A stretch of 64,000 nucleotides of DNA from Pleurocapsa sp. PCC 7327 (GTDB lineage Bacteria > Cyanobacteriota > Cyanobacteriia > Cyanobacteriales > Microcystaceae). Below, one piece after another: positions 48,363 to 61,413 of the stretch (its first letter is position 1; each line of letters opens with the position of its first letter). Location: contig NC_019689.1 in assembly GCF_000317025.1 (NCBI RefSeq), positions 3,139,501-3,203,500 of the forward strand, read 5' to 3'. Below the pieces are notes generated by a model. The model saw nothing but the letters and a program-made list of their open reading frames with translations, ran no database searches and was not told where the DNA came from. Position numbers and translations under genes: made by a program.

Positions 48363-49997
48363 ATGACGACAGATATTCAAACCGAATTAAAACAAGCAGT
48401 AGAACGGAGACGAAATTTTGCCATTATTTCCCACCCAGACGCAGGGAAAACAACCCTGACAGAAAAGCTTCTTCTCTACGGGGGTGCCATTCACCAAGCG
48501 GGTGCAGTAAAAGCAAGACGCGCACAACGCAAAGCCACGTCTGACTGGATGGCGATGGAACAGCAGCGGGGAATCTCTATCACTTCAACGGTGTTGCAAT
48601 TCGATTACAACAATTATCAGATTAACCTGTTAGATACGCCGGGACACCAAGACTTTAGCGAAGATACCTATCGGACTCTGGCGGCGGCAGATAATGCAGT
48701 GATGTTAATCGACGCGGCAAAAGGTTTGGAACCGCAGACGCGAAAACTGTTTGAAGTTTGTAAAATGCGATCGCTGCCCATTTTTACTTTTATCAACAAA
48801 CTCGATCGCCCCGGACGCGAACCGTTAGAATCGATCGATGAAATCGAGCAAGAATTAAGGTTACAAACCTATGCTGTCAATTGGCCCATCGGGATAGGCG
48901 ATCGCTTTAAAGGCATATTCGATCGCCGCCAACAAGCTATACACCTGTTTGAGCGTCGCGCCCACGGCAGCCAGCAAGCTGAAGAAAGGGTGATAAGCCT
49001 CGGCGACCCCAAAATTGAAGAATATCTCGAGCGAGACCTCTATTACCAGCTTAAAGAAGATTTAGAACTTCTTTCCGAACTGGGCGGAGAGTTAGATTTA
49101 GAAGCCGTTCATGCCGGACAAATGACCCCAGTTTTCTTTGGCAGTGCCATGACTAATTTTGGGGTTCGGCTATTTCTGGAAGCCTTTCTAGAGTATGCCC
49201 TAAAACCGGGCGGGCGCAATTCTTCCCTTGGCGTTCTCGATCCGATTTATCCAGAGTTCACGGGATTCGTCTTCAAACTGCAAGCGAATATGGATCCCAA
49301 ACATCGGGATAGAGTTGCTTTTATTCGCGTTTGCACCGGAAAGTTTGAAAAAGACATGACGGTAAACCACGCGCGAACGGGTAAAACAATACGCCTCTCT
49401 CGTCCTCAAAAACTCTTTGCCCAGGATCGCGAGTCGATTGAAACTGCCTATCCAGGAGACGTAATCGGATTGAATAACCCAGGTGTATTCGCGATCGGCG
49501 ACACGATATACAATGGCAAAAAGTTGGAATACGAAGGCATCCCCTGCTTCTCTCCCGAACTGTTTGCCTACCTAAAAAATCCCAATCCGTCTAAATTCAA
49601 GCAATTTCAAAAAGGCATTCAGGAGTTGCGCGAAGAAGGCGCAGTTCAGATTATGTATTCGATGGATGATTTCAAGCGCGATCCGATTTTAGCTGCAGTA
49701 GGACAGTTACAGTTTGAAGTCGTCCAGTTTCGCATGCAAAACGAGTATGGCGTAGAAACTACCATAGAACCCTTACCCTATAACTTAGCCCGTTGGGTGG
49801 CAGGCGGTTGGGACGCGATCGAAAAGGCAGGGAGAATATTCAATACGCTTACTGTCAAAGATAATTGGGGTCGTCCCGTGTTGCTGTTTAAGAATGAGTG
49901 GAATTTGCAGCAAGTCAAAGAAGACCTCCCAGAATTGCAATTAAATGCGATCGCACCTGTAGGTTCGGGATTGCAACCGGAGAGTTATTCGACATAA
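48363..49997 (+). CDS. prfC: Peptide chain release factor 3
   Basis: A GTPase that recycles RF1/RF2 after termination. The protein is 544 residues. G1 is [15 protein letters not shown], switch II is [17 protein letters not shown]4 is [11 protein letters not shown]. The RF3-specific C-terminal domain has [21 protein letters not shown] 48363 is the family start. Directly downstream begins the remnant of an IS110 element in the opposite orientation; the RF3 C terminus ([11 protein letters not shown]) looks complete. Confidence 0.95.
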   Translation: MTTDIQTELKQAVERRRNFAIISHPDAGKTTLTEKLLLYGGAIHQAGAVKARRAQRKATSDWMAMEQQRGISITSTVLQFDYNNYQINLLDTPGHQDFSEDTYRTLAAADNAVMLIDAAKGLEPQTRKLFEVCKMRSLPIFTFINKLDRPGREPLESIDEIEQELRLQTYAVNWPIGIGDRFKGIFDRRQQAIHLFERRAHGSQQAEERVISLGDPKIEEYLERDLYYQLKEDLELLSELGGELDLEAVHAGQMTPVFFGSAMTNFGVRLFLEAFLEYALKPGGRNSSLGVLDPIYPEFTGFVFKLQANMDPKHRDRVAFIRVCTGKFEKDMTVNHARTGKTIRLSRPQKLFAQDRESIETAYPGDVIGLNNPGVFAIGDTIYNGKKLEYEGIPCFSPELFAYLKNPNPSKFKQFQKGIQELREEGAVQIMYSMDDFKRDPILAAVGQLQFEVVQFRMQNEYGVETTIEPLPYNLARWVAGGWDAIEKAGRIFNTLTVKDNWGRPVLLFKNEWNLQQVKEDLPELQLNAIAPVGSGLQPESYST

Positions 49998-50009
49998 CTG
50001 GCATCCGAA

Positions 50010-51074
50010 TCAATGATGACGGCTCTGATTGGCCCACTCCACAAAGGTCTGTCGCAAGAAGATGGGACAACTCCATCGCCAAGGCACCCAATTCTTTTTA
50101 CCGCTACTCTCTCTAACAGGGGCAATGCCGAAGTAGCACATCATTTGTTGAGCACTGTTAAAACGCGACCTGCCTTCACCAAAAGCTGCTAGCAGTCGAG
50201 GAGCCAGATGCTCTCCAGCACCGGGAAGGGCTGCAAACCAGTCTGCATCAGGAAGTGCCGTGAAGCAGCGATCGAACTTGAGTGTCAGTGTCAGTTCCGT
50301 TAAGCGCAGGAGTAAAGGCTTCAACTGACCGATCGAGGTTGGCACTAGCCATTGCATGGGTTCGACAATGCCTGGGCCTTCCGTTAACGGAATGCCAGAG
50401 GCAGCAATTTGTTCAATCCGACGAGTAATGGCACTGCGACGAATCACGTGATGAACCCGAAAAAACTGGGTTAACTCTGCTACGGTTGCCGCTTGAGCTG
50501 CCTTGAGACTGGGATAACGCTCCAGAAACTCACAAAATACCTGCGTGTCTTTGTCCTCCAACCAATCAAGCACTTGTGGGTAGTAGTTCTTGAGCGCCGA
50601 GGTGATGCGGTTGGTTAATCGTACCTTCTCGCCCACCAGCATTCGTCTAGACTCGACCCACTGCCGTAATGCTCGCATCTGGCTACTCTCTGGTTGCCAT
50701 GCTGGAATCTTGTCTTGATGCTTCCGCAGCAACTCCACTAAAATCCGAGCATCGATGGGGTCTGACTTAGCACGAGAGGATTGAAAGGCTTTCCGGTAAT
50801 TGGAAACTGTGCGAGGGTTAATCGGATAAAGGACAAGGTTTTCGTACTGACATAGGGCATAAATGAGGGATCCGCGTTTCTGCTCCAGACACACAGCCAG
50901 TGGAGTGTTCCCATAGCGCTTTCGTAATCCCTCTACCCAGGCTTGGATAGCATCTGGTTGTGAGCCAATTACAGATTCTTCTGCTGCACCAGTGGCACAG
51001 TCGTAAAGATAGATGTCGTGTTTACGGTCAGACCAATCAATGCTGATGTAAGCAGCATATGCATCCTGATTCAT
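50010..51074 (-). CDS. IS110-family transposase, C-terminally truncated
   Basis: A DEDD-type transposase. The N-terminal RuvC-like domain has Asp in AAYISIDWSDRKHDIYLYD, Glu in LAVCLEQKRGS and Asp residues in SDPIDARILVELL. A central coiled coil follows, then the Tnp_20 domain with LPGAGEHLAPRLLAAFGE and MMCYFGIAPV. The product ends WSCPIFLRQTFVEWANQSRHH, while family members usually continue about 60-80 residues past this point, so the 3' end and right terminus appear deleted. At 354 residues activity is doubtful. The insertion separates prfC from cysS. Confidence 0.9.
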   Translation of the reverse strand: MNQDAYAAYISIDWSDRKHDIYLYDCATGAAEESVIGSQPDAIQAWVEGLRKRYGNTPLAVCLEQKRGSLIYALCQYENLVLYPINPRTVSNYRKAFQSSRAKSDPIDARILVELLRKHQDKIPAWQPESSQMRALRQWVESRRMLVGEKVRLTNRITSALKNYYPQVLDWLEDKDTQVFCEFLERYPSLKAAQAATVAELTQFFRVHHVIRRSAITRRIEQIAASGIPLTEGPGIVEPMQWLVPTSIGQLKPLLLRLTELTLTLKFDRCFTALPDADWFAALPGAGEHLAPRLLAAFGEGRSRFNSAQQMMCYFGIAPVRESSGKKNWVPWRWSCPIFLRQTFVEWANQSRHH

Positions 51075-51265
51075 AGTATTATTCTCGAACTACAGTTGGT
51101 GATGCAACTGGGAATGCTTCTGCTCAAAGCGAAAAGATTATGGAAGGTGTAGCCGCACCGTCCTCTGAGGGTTCGTTATTGAGAGAAGCACAGGGTGGGG
51201 CGAGTCGATATGTTAGTAGACATTCAATGTCGCCCGATGCATAGTCGTCTCCCACCCTGCCCCCC
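51075..51265 (-). ncRNA. Candidate bridge-RNA leader of the IS110 element
   Basis: The non-coding DNA upstream of the transposase. On the minus strand it begins near a stem CAGGGTGGG / CCCACCCTG (plus-strand 51191-51199 and 51251-51259) that encloses a second hairpin GACATT-C-AATGTC (51219-51231), then runs about 115 bases to the transposase ATG. IS110-group elements are known to encode a bridge RNA in this 5' region. Placement and folding fit; guide loops cannot be assigned because the right end and flanks are lost. Confidence 0.5.
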
Positions 51266-51435
51266 AGTCTTGAAACTGAGTTTATATCTTTTGCCTCAGT
51301 CCCGTCCTCCCATAAAGTCGCTGCATCCGACCAGATAAAAGTTATTTGCTGAGAGCCAAGGGGTATTGGCGGCGGGTGAGCTTAATCGTTAGGCAGAATT
51401 AAACTCAAAGGAAAATGAGAAGTGCAAGATTGTGA

Positions 51436-51564
51436 CCGAATCCTGGTGTATCTTACTTTCAGGCTGATTTCTCCGACCAAAACCAATCTCGCCATTTGAT
51501 TTCTGAGGTTCTGTCGCATCATGGCTGGCTAGATGTATTGGTTAATAATGCAGGAAAAATTTAG
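51436..51564 (+). pseudogene. Short-chain dehydrogenase fragment
   Basis: A 42-codon stretch ending in TAG reads VSYFQADFSDQNQSRHLI, then SHHGWLDVLVNNAG. The NNAG box preceded by LDVLV and the ADFSD element are diagnostic of the SDR family core (end of beta-3 through beta-4). The dinucleotide-binding start and the Tyr-Lys catalytic half are missing, so this is a remnant, possibly cut by events around the IS110 insertion. Confidence 0.75.
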
Positions 51565-51574
51565 TTGGATTATC

Positions 51575-53017
51575 TCAATGAACAATACTGGTTTCACCAT
51601 TAGGACGGTCAATTAGAGTAATTCCCATTTGTTGTAATTGTTCCCTAAGGCGATCGCTTTTGGCATAATCTTTTACTTTTCTCGCTTCATTTCGTTGTTG
51701 AATCAGTCTGGTAATTTCTGCTTCGTCGAAGTTATGAGTATCTTCTAAGTTGACTTCAGATTTAGCCTCTAAACCTAAAACCCCTGCCAAATGAACTAAA
51801 GTTTGCCATTGCTGTTGTAATTCTTCGATACCAGTATCGGTTTTACCTTCATGGGTGAAAAGATTTCCTTCCCGACGTAGATTTTTAGCTAGTTCAAACA
51901 AAACAGCTAATCCCCCAGGAGAGTTAAAATCATCGTCCATTGCTGCTTTAAATTGTTCTATGACAGTAGAATCGAGTTCTTGGTTTTTCTTCCAACCTAA
52001 TTTATTGCCATATTTTTCCCCAAAGAGTAAACCTTGCTGTAAAGTTTGCCAACCATTGGTTGCTGAGATAATAGCCTCTTCAGTAAAATCTAATGGTTTG
52101 CGGTAATGTGCCTGTAAAACAAATAATCTAATTACCATCGGATCGAGGGGACGATTTAATAACTCGCGAATGGTCGTAAAGTTACCCAAAGACTTGGACA
52201 TCTTCTCGCCATTCACCGTTACCATGCCATTATGCAGCCAGTATTTAGCCAGGGGTTTACCATTGGCAGCCTCCGACTGGGCAATTTCATTTTCATGATG
52301 GGGAAAGACCAAATCGCTTCCACCGCCATGAATATCGATGGTTTCTCCTAACAATGCCCTAACCATCGCCGAACATTCGATATGCCATCCAGGACGACCT
52401 TTTCCCCAAGGAGAATCCCAAGCAGGTTCTCCTAGTTTGGCACTTTTCCAGAGGGCAAAATCTGAAGGATGTTTTTTACTGCTATTTGCAGAATCGCTAA
52501 CTGCTACTCTACCACTAGCCCCCGCTTGCATCATTGACTGAGTACGTCCAGAGAGTTTGCCATATTCTGTAAAAGCTTGGACATTGAAGTAAGCGTCTCC
52601 ATCCACAACATAGGCATAGTTTTTATCTAGCAAGATCTGAATTAATTGTTGAATCCCAGAGATATTATCGGTGACGCGGGGATATTCATCTGCATCCATG
52701 ACATTTAAGGGACGGATATCTTCAAAGTAAGCTTTGATAAAACGTTCCGAGATATCCGCCATAGAAACCCCTTCCTGTTGGGCGCGCTTGAGAATCTTAT
52801 CATCAATATCGGTAAAGTTCTGCACGTAGGTTACTTCATATCCCCGCCATTGCAGATAGCGACGTACCATATCCCAAACAATATAGGAACGGGCATGACC
52901 TAAATGGCAATAATCATAGACAGTCACGCCACAGCAATACATAGTCACTTTTCCTGGTTCAAGAGGAATAAATGGTTCGAGACGACGGGTTTGGGTATTG
53001 TAGATTTTAAGAGCCAT
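51575..53017 (-). CDS. cysS: Cysteinyl-tRNA synthetase
   Basis: Class Ia aminoacyl-tRNA synthetase, 480 residues. The ATP motif is HLGHARSY (HIGH box) and the mobile loop KMSKSLGN. The zinc ligands are all retained: Cys in [11 protein letters not shown], Cys in HIECSAM, and His/Glu in [10 protein letters not shown], so it is a normal zinc enzyme, not a zinc-free paralogue. It starts 4 bases after the stop of a DsrE gene and so is translated as part of that unit, whose promoter carries a Fur/Zur-type box. Whether a second cysS exists elsewhere is unknown. Confidence 0.94.
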   Translation of the reverse strand: MALKIYNTQTRRLEPFIPLEPGKVTMYCCGVTVYDYCHLGHARSYIVWDMVRRYLQWRGYEVTYVQNFTDIDDKILKRAQQEGVSMADISERFIKAYFEDIRPLNVMDADEYPRVTDNISGIQQLIQILLDKNYAYVVDGDAYFNVQAFTEYGKLSGRTQSMMQAGASGRVAVSDSANSSKKHPSDFALWKSAKLGEPAWDSPWGKGRPGWHIECSAMVRALLGETIDIHGGGSDLVFPHHENEIAQSEAANGKPLAKYWLHNGMVTVNGEKMSKSLGNFTTIRELLNRPLDPMVIRLFVLQAHYRKPLDFTEEAIISATNGWQTLQQGLLFGEKYGNKLGWKKNQELDSTVIEQFKAAMDDDFNSPGGLAVLFELAKNLRREGNLFTHEGKTDTGIEELQQQWQTLVHLAGVLGLEAKSEVNLEDTHNFDEAEITRLIQQRNEARKVKDYAKSDRLREQLQQMGITLIDRPNGETSIVH

Positions 53018-53021
53018 TTTT

Positions 53022-53387
53022 TTATAATGTGATTATGTAATCTGGGCTATTACTGTCTAAAGCTTGGTAGAGGTCGGGAAAACAACCTACTTGCACTCCT
53101 TCTACTGTATTTTGAGGCGTACAATTTCCTGGTTCTCCTTGAGCAAGACCTCTTTCTAAAGCACAGCGATCGCACAACATCAGTAACATCCCAGAAGCTT
53201 TAGCTAGTTTAGCCAAACGCTCTCCCATGGAGTCTCCCTTTCTTAAAAGATAAGTATTATCGTCGAAGAAAAACATTCCCACCACTTCTGCACCGTGGTT
53301 ATTTTCTTCTAGTTGAGGCAAAATCATTTGACCTAGTTTGTAACTAGCTGTATGTCCTGACGTACTAAAGATATAAGCAACTTTCAT
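53022..53387 (-). CDS. DsrE/DsrF-like family protein
   Basis: A 121-residue cytosolic protein from ATG 53387. It starts MKVAYIFSTSGHTASYKLGQ and contains FFFDDNTYLLRKGD, the Cys block LMLCDRCALERGLAQGEPGNC, and GCFPDLYQAL, matching DsrE-like sulfur-relay proteins. The open frame runs another 72 codons upstream, but that part crosses the promoter and operator and belongs to an older broken frame. It heads a two-gene unit with cysS. A link between sulfur handling and cysteine charging is plausible, not proven. Confidence 0.85.
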   Translation of the reverse strand: MKVAYIFSTSGHTASYKLGQMILPQLEENNHGAEVVGMFFFDDNTYLLRKGDSMGERLAKLAKASGMLLMLCDRCALERGLAQGEPGNCTPQNTVEGVQVGCFPDLYQALDSNSPDYIITL

Positions 53388-53588
53388 AGTTATCGATTTA
53401 TTAGAATGATAATCATTATTATAATAAATCCGGTTAAACAACCATATTGTTTGTACGGGCGAGTTTAGCAAAAAAAAGTTATTTGCACCAAAACGCTGAA
53501 GTCGATCTAATACTTGCCAAGGTGGGGTTTGGGGAGTGAGTTCGTCGTTGACACTAATACTACTGCCATGAATTAACAAGCAATCGAG
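53388..53588 (-). pseudogene. Unidentified coding remnant interrupted by MITE copy 2
   Basis: On the minus strand an open frame reads LDCLLIHGSSISVNDELTPQ, then TPPWQVLDRLQRFGANNFF, before running into the dsrE promoter. When the MITE and one target duplication are removed, the frame stays open further upstream as RRFNGCEVWISVFFELDCLL. The text is protein-like but I cannot name the family. Both ends are lost, so a remnant is the best reading. Confidence 0.3.
53402..53432 (-). promoter_or_regulatory. Promoter with Fur/Zur-type operator for dsrE-cysS
   Basis: The 15-mer TGATAATCATTATTA at 53407-53421 differs at one position from TGATAATNATTATCA, the consensus I recall for cyanobacterial Zur boxes. 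On the minus strand it overlaps a -10-like TATAAT, so binding would block transcription. The box ends 20 bases before the dsrE start codon. The same arrangement recurs at 53898 and 58113. Confidence 0.7.
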
Positions 53589-53742
53589 CTGGTTGAGTGG
53601 CAAAACTCAAATCGCCCTCACCCCAACGCCTCTCCCAGAGCGAGAGAGGAGCTTTCAACTTAAGACTTTGGACTGAAGTCCCTTCGCCCCTTGTGGGAGA
53701 AGGGATTTAGGGATGAGGGACAAAGATTTGTCAGCCAACCAG
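53589..53742. mobile_element. MITE-like element, copy 2, with 9-bp target duplication
   Basis: A 154-bp relative of the element at 11161, in the opposite orientation. Left terminus CTGGTTGAGTGGCAAAAC; right terminus reverse-complements to CTGGTTGGCTGACAAAT. It is flanked by the perfect 9-bp repeat GCAATCGAG at 53580-53588 and 53743-53751. The interior has the same CCCTCTCC-type and GGGAGAAG-type arms. Two copies with different target duplications prove transposition as discrete units. Confidence 0.88.
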
Positions 53743-53889
53743 GCAATCGAGTTCAAAAAAAACCGAAATCCAGACTTCACAACCATTGAACCGTCTCGCG
53801 AGAAATCGATTGCCAAAGCAATTTAACCCCTCCACTTAAAATTGCTCATATTTAAGCGATTAGCTTGTCACGCTGCTGCCGTTTTGTTG

Positions 53890-53915
53890 GTTTTTTATAA
53901 TAATGATTATCATTG
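53890..53915 (+). promoter_or_regulatory. Promoter with Fur/Zur-type operator upstream of the FAD gene
   Basis: TAATAATGATTATCA at 53898-53912, one mismatch to TGATAATNATTATCA, directly following TTTTTTATAAT, which supplies a -10. It is oriented towards the plus-strand FAD enzyme gene, whose start lies about 225 bases further on. The long leader contains no convincing gene; the 83-residue frame across it is not protein-like. Confidence 0.65.
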
Positions 53916-54138
53916 TCGATTAACAATTCTCATCGATGCTCAAAGAATCTTCGCTATCCCCCTATCAGGGGGACAAGTCGAGAACAATCATTACTGTCCG
54001 GGGGATCGCTCCCGCGTACGCGTCGGTTCGCAATTAGTCAGCAGCTCTGAGTGTAAGGTTTTTTCATTAAGCATCTGTAGCGTTCTTTTTTAAAAGTAGT
54101 ATAAGTCAGACGAAGAAGAAAAGCCATTAAAGATTTCT

Positions 54139-55350
54139 ATGAAGAAGATATCGTTACCTACCTACATCGATCTAGCAATTGTGGGTGCGGGGCCGCAAGC
54201 ACTAACTTTGGTAACTCATCTACTGCAAAAACGGGCTAAATTCAGGAATCGGTTTTTGGTATTCGATCCCAGTGGAACTTGGTTGAATCAATGGCGACAT
54301 CAATTTGCTGCTCAGAAAATCCCTCATTTGCGATCGCCTGCGGTTCACCATCCCGATCCCAATCCCCATGCCTTAAGAACGTTTGCCGAACATCGCCCTC
54401 ACGAACTGTTTCCTCCCTACGATTTACCAGGAACGCAGTTATTTGAGGATTTTTGCGCGGAAGTAATTCGCCGATGGCAATTGGAAAATTGCATCTATCC
54501 AGAAAAAGTAGTCGAGATTCTGCCTCAGAAACATCGGTTTCAATTAATTTTAGCGGCAGGAGAATCGATAATTGCGCGTCGAGTCGTTTTAGCAACGGGA
54601 AAGGGGATTCCTCAGCTTCCTGAGTGGGTCAATCGAATTCCCTCTCCCTATCCATCAGAAAGATTGTGCCATTCTTCGCAAATCGATCTGCGATCTTTGC
54701 ACCTAGCTGGAGAGAAGATTTTAATTATCGGTGGCGGTTTGACTAGCGGACATTTAGCAATGGGTGCGATCGCGCAAAATGCTAAGGTTCTTTTAACGGC
54801 ACGCAGAACCTGGCAAGAAAAGCTATTCGATGCCGATCCTGGTTGGTTGGGGCCAAAATATTTGAAGGGATTTGCAGCAGAATCTAACTGGTACAGGCGA
54901 TGGGAGTTGATTCAACAAGCACGCAACGGCGGATCGATGACTCCAGCAATTATGTTACACTTGAGGCGCTTATCGCGGGAAGAAAAAATTACTCTCAACG
55001 AACGTTGCGAGATAGTTCAGACAATCTGGCAGGACTCGCATTGGTTGGTAAAATGTGCCAATGGCGATGTTTATGAGTGTGACAGAATTTGGTTGGCTAC
55101 GGGCACTAAATTTGATTGCCAACAAAACCCCCTTCTCAAAGACGTTTTAGCCGCTTATCCGACAGAAATTGTCAACGGTTTACCCGTCCTCGACGAATAT
55201 TTACGTTTGCCAGGGAGTGAATTTTTTCTCATGGGTGCTTTAGCAGCTTTGCAAGTGGGGCCAGTTGCCAGAAATCTGTCGGGAGGGAGAATGGCAAGCG
55301 ATCGCATTGTTCGGGCGCTTACCAAAGCAAGTATCGCGCTGTCATCGTAG
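54139..55350 (+). CDS. FAD/NAD(P)-binding protein, SidA/IucD-like monooxygenase fold
   Basis: A 403-residue flavoprotein. The FAD Rossmann loop is LAIVGAGPQALTLVTHLL at residues 13-30, followed by RRVVLATGKGIPQLPEW and a second dinucleotide loop ILIIGGGLTSGHLAMG near residue 195, then IWLATGTKFD. This arrangement resembles N-hydroxylating and other class B-type flavin monooxygenases and bacterial FAD/NAD(P)-binding proteins. Substrate unknown. GAAGAAGAAAAG before ATG 54139 may act as ribosome site. The operator at 53898 suggests induction under metal limitation, where siderophore or metallophore chemistry would fit (inference). Confidence 0.8.
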   Translation: MKKISLPTYIDLAIVGAGPQALTLVTHLLQKRAKFRNRFLVFDPSGTWLNQWRHQFAAQKIPHLRSPAVHHPDPNPHALRTFAEHRPHELFPPYDLPGTQLFEDFCAEVIRRWQLENCIYPEKVVEILPQKHRFQLILAAGESIIARRVVLATGKGIPQLPEWVNRIPSPYPSERLCHSSQIDLRSLHLAGEKILIIGGGLTSGHLAMGAIAQNAKVLLTARRTWQEKLFDADPGWLGPKYLKGFAAESNWYRRWELIQQARNGGSMTPAIMLHLRRLSREEKITLNERCEIVQTIWQDSHWLVKCANGDVYECDRIWLATGTKFDCQQNPLLKDVLAAYPTEIVNGLPVLDEYLRLPGSEFFLMGALAALQVGPVARNLSGGRMASDRIVRALTKASIALSS

Positions 55351-55416
55351 AAATGACTTATCTGCGATCTACACAAGCGCGATTGCGCTTAATTTCCTTT
55401 GCTATTGCTTCGATCC

Positions 55417-55920
55417 TTAAAAATCGAGGATTCTATCAGCCATCAAAATCAAACTGGGAATATCGTTAGGATCGGAGGCAAATTGCGCCCCTGGACGCAG
55501 CGACTTCTCATCTAACCCAATTGCTTGGGCACAAAGCGGACAAACCATGATTTTGCTGCCAGCTTTGACGAATTCATCGTAAATTTCTGCCAGGGTCATA
55601 GGAGAATCTCCCCAACCCAGGTTTTGAGGCTGTCGAGCATCAGCAATTCTAACCCCTTCCATCGTCAACAGTAACATCACCTGCGCCCCTTTTTTCTCTA
55701 AACCGTGAGCCACTTTCAGCGCCATAAAGGCTGCGTGGAGATCGTCTGTACCATGATTGAGGTGAACGATAATCGTTTGTTCCGTAGCTGGGGAAGCGGC
55801 TAAAGACGTTTCGTTAACGGGTGTCTGTTGAGCGTAAGCGGAAGTCAATAACCATGACGGCGAACATAAGACTGTTCCGAAGAGAACGATTGTCCCACTA
55901 GCAAGCCTAAGTATTTTCAT
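55417..55920 (-). CDS. Exported DsrE family protein
   Basis: A 167-residue protein from ATG 55920; a TTG at 55941 extends the frame by seven residues. The signal peptide LASGTIVLFGTVLCSPSWLL is cut near AYAQ. The mature part has HLNHGTDDLHAAFMALKVAH, then GAQVMLLLTMEGVRIAD and a Cys pair in KIMVCPLCAQAIGLD, matching the DsrE/DsrF fold. Periplasmic DsrE proteins are suspected sulfur carriers. It lies convergent to the FAD gene, 66 bases from its stop. Confidence 0.85.
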   Translation of the reverse strand: MKILRLASGTIVLFGTVLCSPSWLLTSAYAQQTPVNETSLAASPATEQTIIVHLNHGTDDLHAAFMALKVAHGLEKKGAQVMLLLTMEGVRIADARQPQNLGWGDSPMTLAEIYDEFVKAGSKIMVCPLCAQAIGLDEKSLRPGAQFASDPNDIPSLILMADRILDF

Positions 55921-56086
55921 TGGTGTTATCTGTACCGCCAAATGTCACATCAAAATCCCTTATACCTAAAGTATTAGAGTAGCGCTTGTTAAAAGACAGC
56001 TTGTCAAACTTATTCGGGATGAATGGCAAGATGCGAACTTCTGGATGCAACTTCCCGTCACAAAAGACACTAGCTCCGATCGCGTT

Positions 56087-56848
56087 TTAGTGCCTTAGAC
56101 CAATTACACCAAAAGATAGCAAAAAAGAGGGTTCGGGAACGGAAATGGTTTGCGCGGTCAGGGTGGTCGCATAGGATATCCCAGGATTATTGGCTGTCGG
56201 ATTGTCATAACTTGCTTCAATAACTTGCAATCCTCCTTCACCGATGGGAACCAAAGCAATCCCACTGGCATCGATGGTGAGTTCTTGTCCTAGATATTCT
56301 ACTGTTGGATTAGCGATCGCGTTTCCCTGATACAAAACCCGAATAGGCAAACTTTCTCCCACTCTTACTGCAAAAGGATTTGTTAGAGGCATAATCTCAA
56401 GCGGAAGACCGAAAGGCGTTGCTACTTCATCAGACCAGCTATAGAGAGCTTTTGTAAACTTGAGATAATTAGTCACATTTTCGTAATTAATTGCCTCTGC
56501 CTGTTCTGGCGAAAGATTTTCATAGCTGCCGTCTGGATATTCAATCCAAAAACCGTTGTCATAGGTGGCTGTTAAGGCAGCGACTTCTCCTTTTGGAACC
56601 ACGAACAAGCGATCGCCTTCTACAGAAGTGTTACTTGGGACAATTTCTCTACTTAGATCGTAAGCCGTAGCCTTTCTAAATTTGCTGGGAGTTAAGGGCT
56701 CTGTTCCCTCTTCTGGATGACCGAATACTAATTCATAATTGCCATCGTTATAATCAAACCAAATCACATGAGCTAAAACTGGTTGACCGATGAGAAAAGG
56801 CAAACAAGCTACTGTTAAGCTGAGTCTTTTCAAGTTTTTTACAATCAT
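56087..56848 (-). CDS. DUF4198 domain protein with frameshifted PEP-CTERM tail
   Basis: A 253-residue exported protein. The signal peptide LSLTVACLPFLIGQPVLAH is followed by the DUF4198 start HVIWFDYNDGNYELVFGHPE; the domain is Ig-like, seen in periplasmic partners of metal (Ni/Co, perhaps Zn) uptake. The C terminus begins a PEP-CTERM sorting tail, VPEPSFLLSFGVIG, then reads LRH and stops. In the next frame the DNA gives SKALKRDRS and a stop, which is the basic tail expected, so one base has been gained or lost. The product would lose its membrane anchor. It lies between the secreted DsrE gene and hemB. Confidence 0.75.
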   Translation of the reverse strand: MIVKNLKRLSLTVACLPFLIGQPVLAHVIWFDYNDGNYELVFGHPEEGTEPLTPSKFRKATAYDLSREIVPSNTSVEGDRLFVVPKGEVAALTATYDNGFWIEYPDGSYENLSPEQAEAINYENVTNYLKFTKALYSWSDEVATPFGLPLEIMPLTNPFAVRVGESLPIRVLYQGNAIANPTVEYLGQELTIDASGIALVPIGEGGLQVIEASYDNPTANNPGISYATTLTAQTISVPEPSFLLSFGVIGLRH

Positions 56849-57084
56849 CTTTCTAATTTTCTAGCAACTAGAAATCATGATAGATTTTTGCTACAAAATA
56901 TCAATCTCGTCTGGGGGCATAATAACTTTAAAGTCGAGATTAAGTAGGTAGGCAGAATTAAACCAACAAGGTTGAATAATTTCTGATCTCTATCTTTTCT
57001 GGCTTCGTTATTTAATTAAAACGAAATCGCTGACCATCACAGCAGCATTCAATTTAAAAATAACTGCTGACCGCACGCAAATAT

Positions 57085-61001
<3,917 letters not shown>

Positions 61002-61055
61002 TTTTTCTATCCCTTGTCAATCAAAAAACTCATTTCTGTTAAAGATAATTGTCTT

Positions 61056-61095
61056 TTTGAGAAACGAATTAATTCTTTGAGAAACGAATTAATTC
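61056..61095. repeat. 20-bp tandem duplication upstream of the CHAT gene
   Basis: TTTGAGAAACGAATTAATTC occurs twice in direct tandem, in the 130-base gap between the xisI remnant and the CHAT gene. It may lie in the CHAT promoter region. Confidence 0.75.
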
Positions 61096-61130
61096 AAGGC
61101 AAATTTTTCTCGATATCTTTGAGTTTTGAG

Positions 61131-61391
61131 TTAGGTAACAGCATATTCTGTATGTTGCCTGATTTCAGGAGGATGAAAGGCAAGAATAATTTGGTTTTTG
61201 GGAATTCCTGCTGCTACAAGGTCGTTGGCGATGCCATCTTCTGTTCCATCGCGTTGTATCCAAATTTTGTCGTCGATTATTTCAAGATGAACGAGACAGC
61301 TGTGTACTCTTCTTTTTCCTTCCCATCCCATCGTTATTAAACGATAATGGCTGTTGTTTCGATCGACAATAAACTTCAGTATTACAAACAA
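61131..61391 (-). pseudogene. xisI-family remnant, N-terminally truncated
   Basis: Eighty-six codons matching the C-terminal three quarters of XisI-type proteins: NNSHYRLITMGWEGKRRVHS, then DDKIWIQRDGTEDGIANDLV, GIPKNQIILAFHPPEIRQ and HTEYAV. Full-length members are about 110 residues with an N-terminal helix that is missing here; upstream of the first codons the frame has no XisI-like text. XisI and XisH are named for fdxN-element excision but occur as a stand-alone pair in many genomes; no xisH is adjacent. Expression is doubtful. Confidence 0.75.
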
Positions 61392-61413
61392 TTACTGAGT
61401 TGAAAGAAGGTTG

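Noticed and set aside
51575-53017. Zinc-free CysS paralogue
   Set aside because: All four zinc ligands (two Cys, one His, one Glu) are present, so the operator cannot be explained by a zinc-free enzyme.
53842-54093. 83-residue frame downstream of the operator at 53898
   Set aside because: It crosses the operator itself and its product is not protein-like; the leader is treated as non-coding.
61014-61340. Plus-strand frame of 108 residues
   Set aside because: Antisense to the xisI remnant; its composition is that of a shadow frame.
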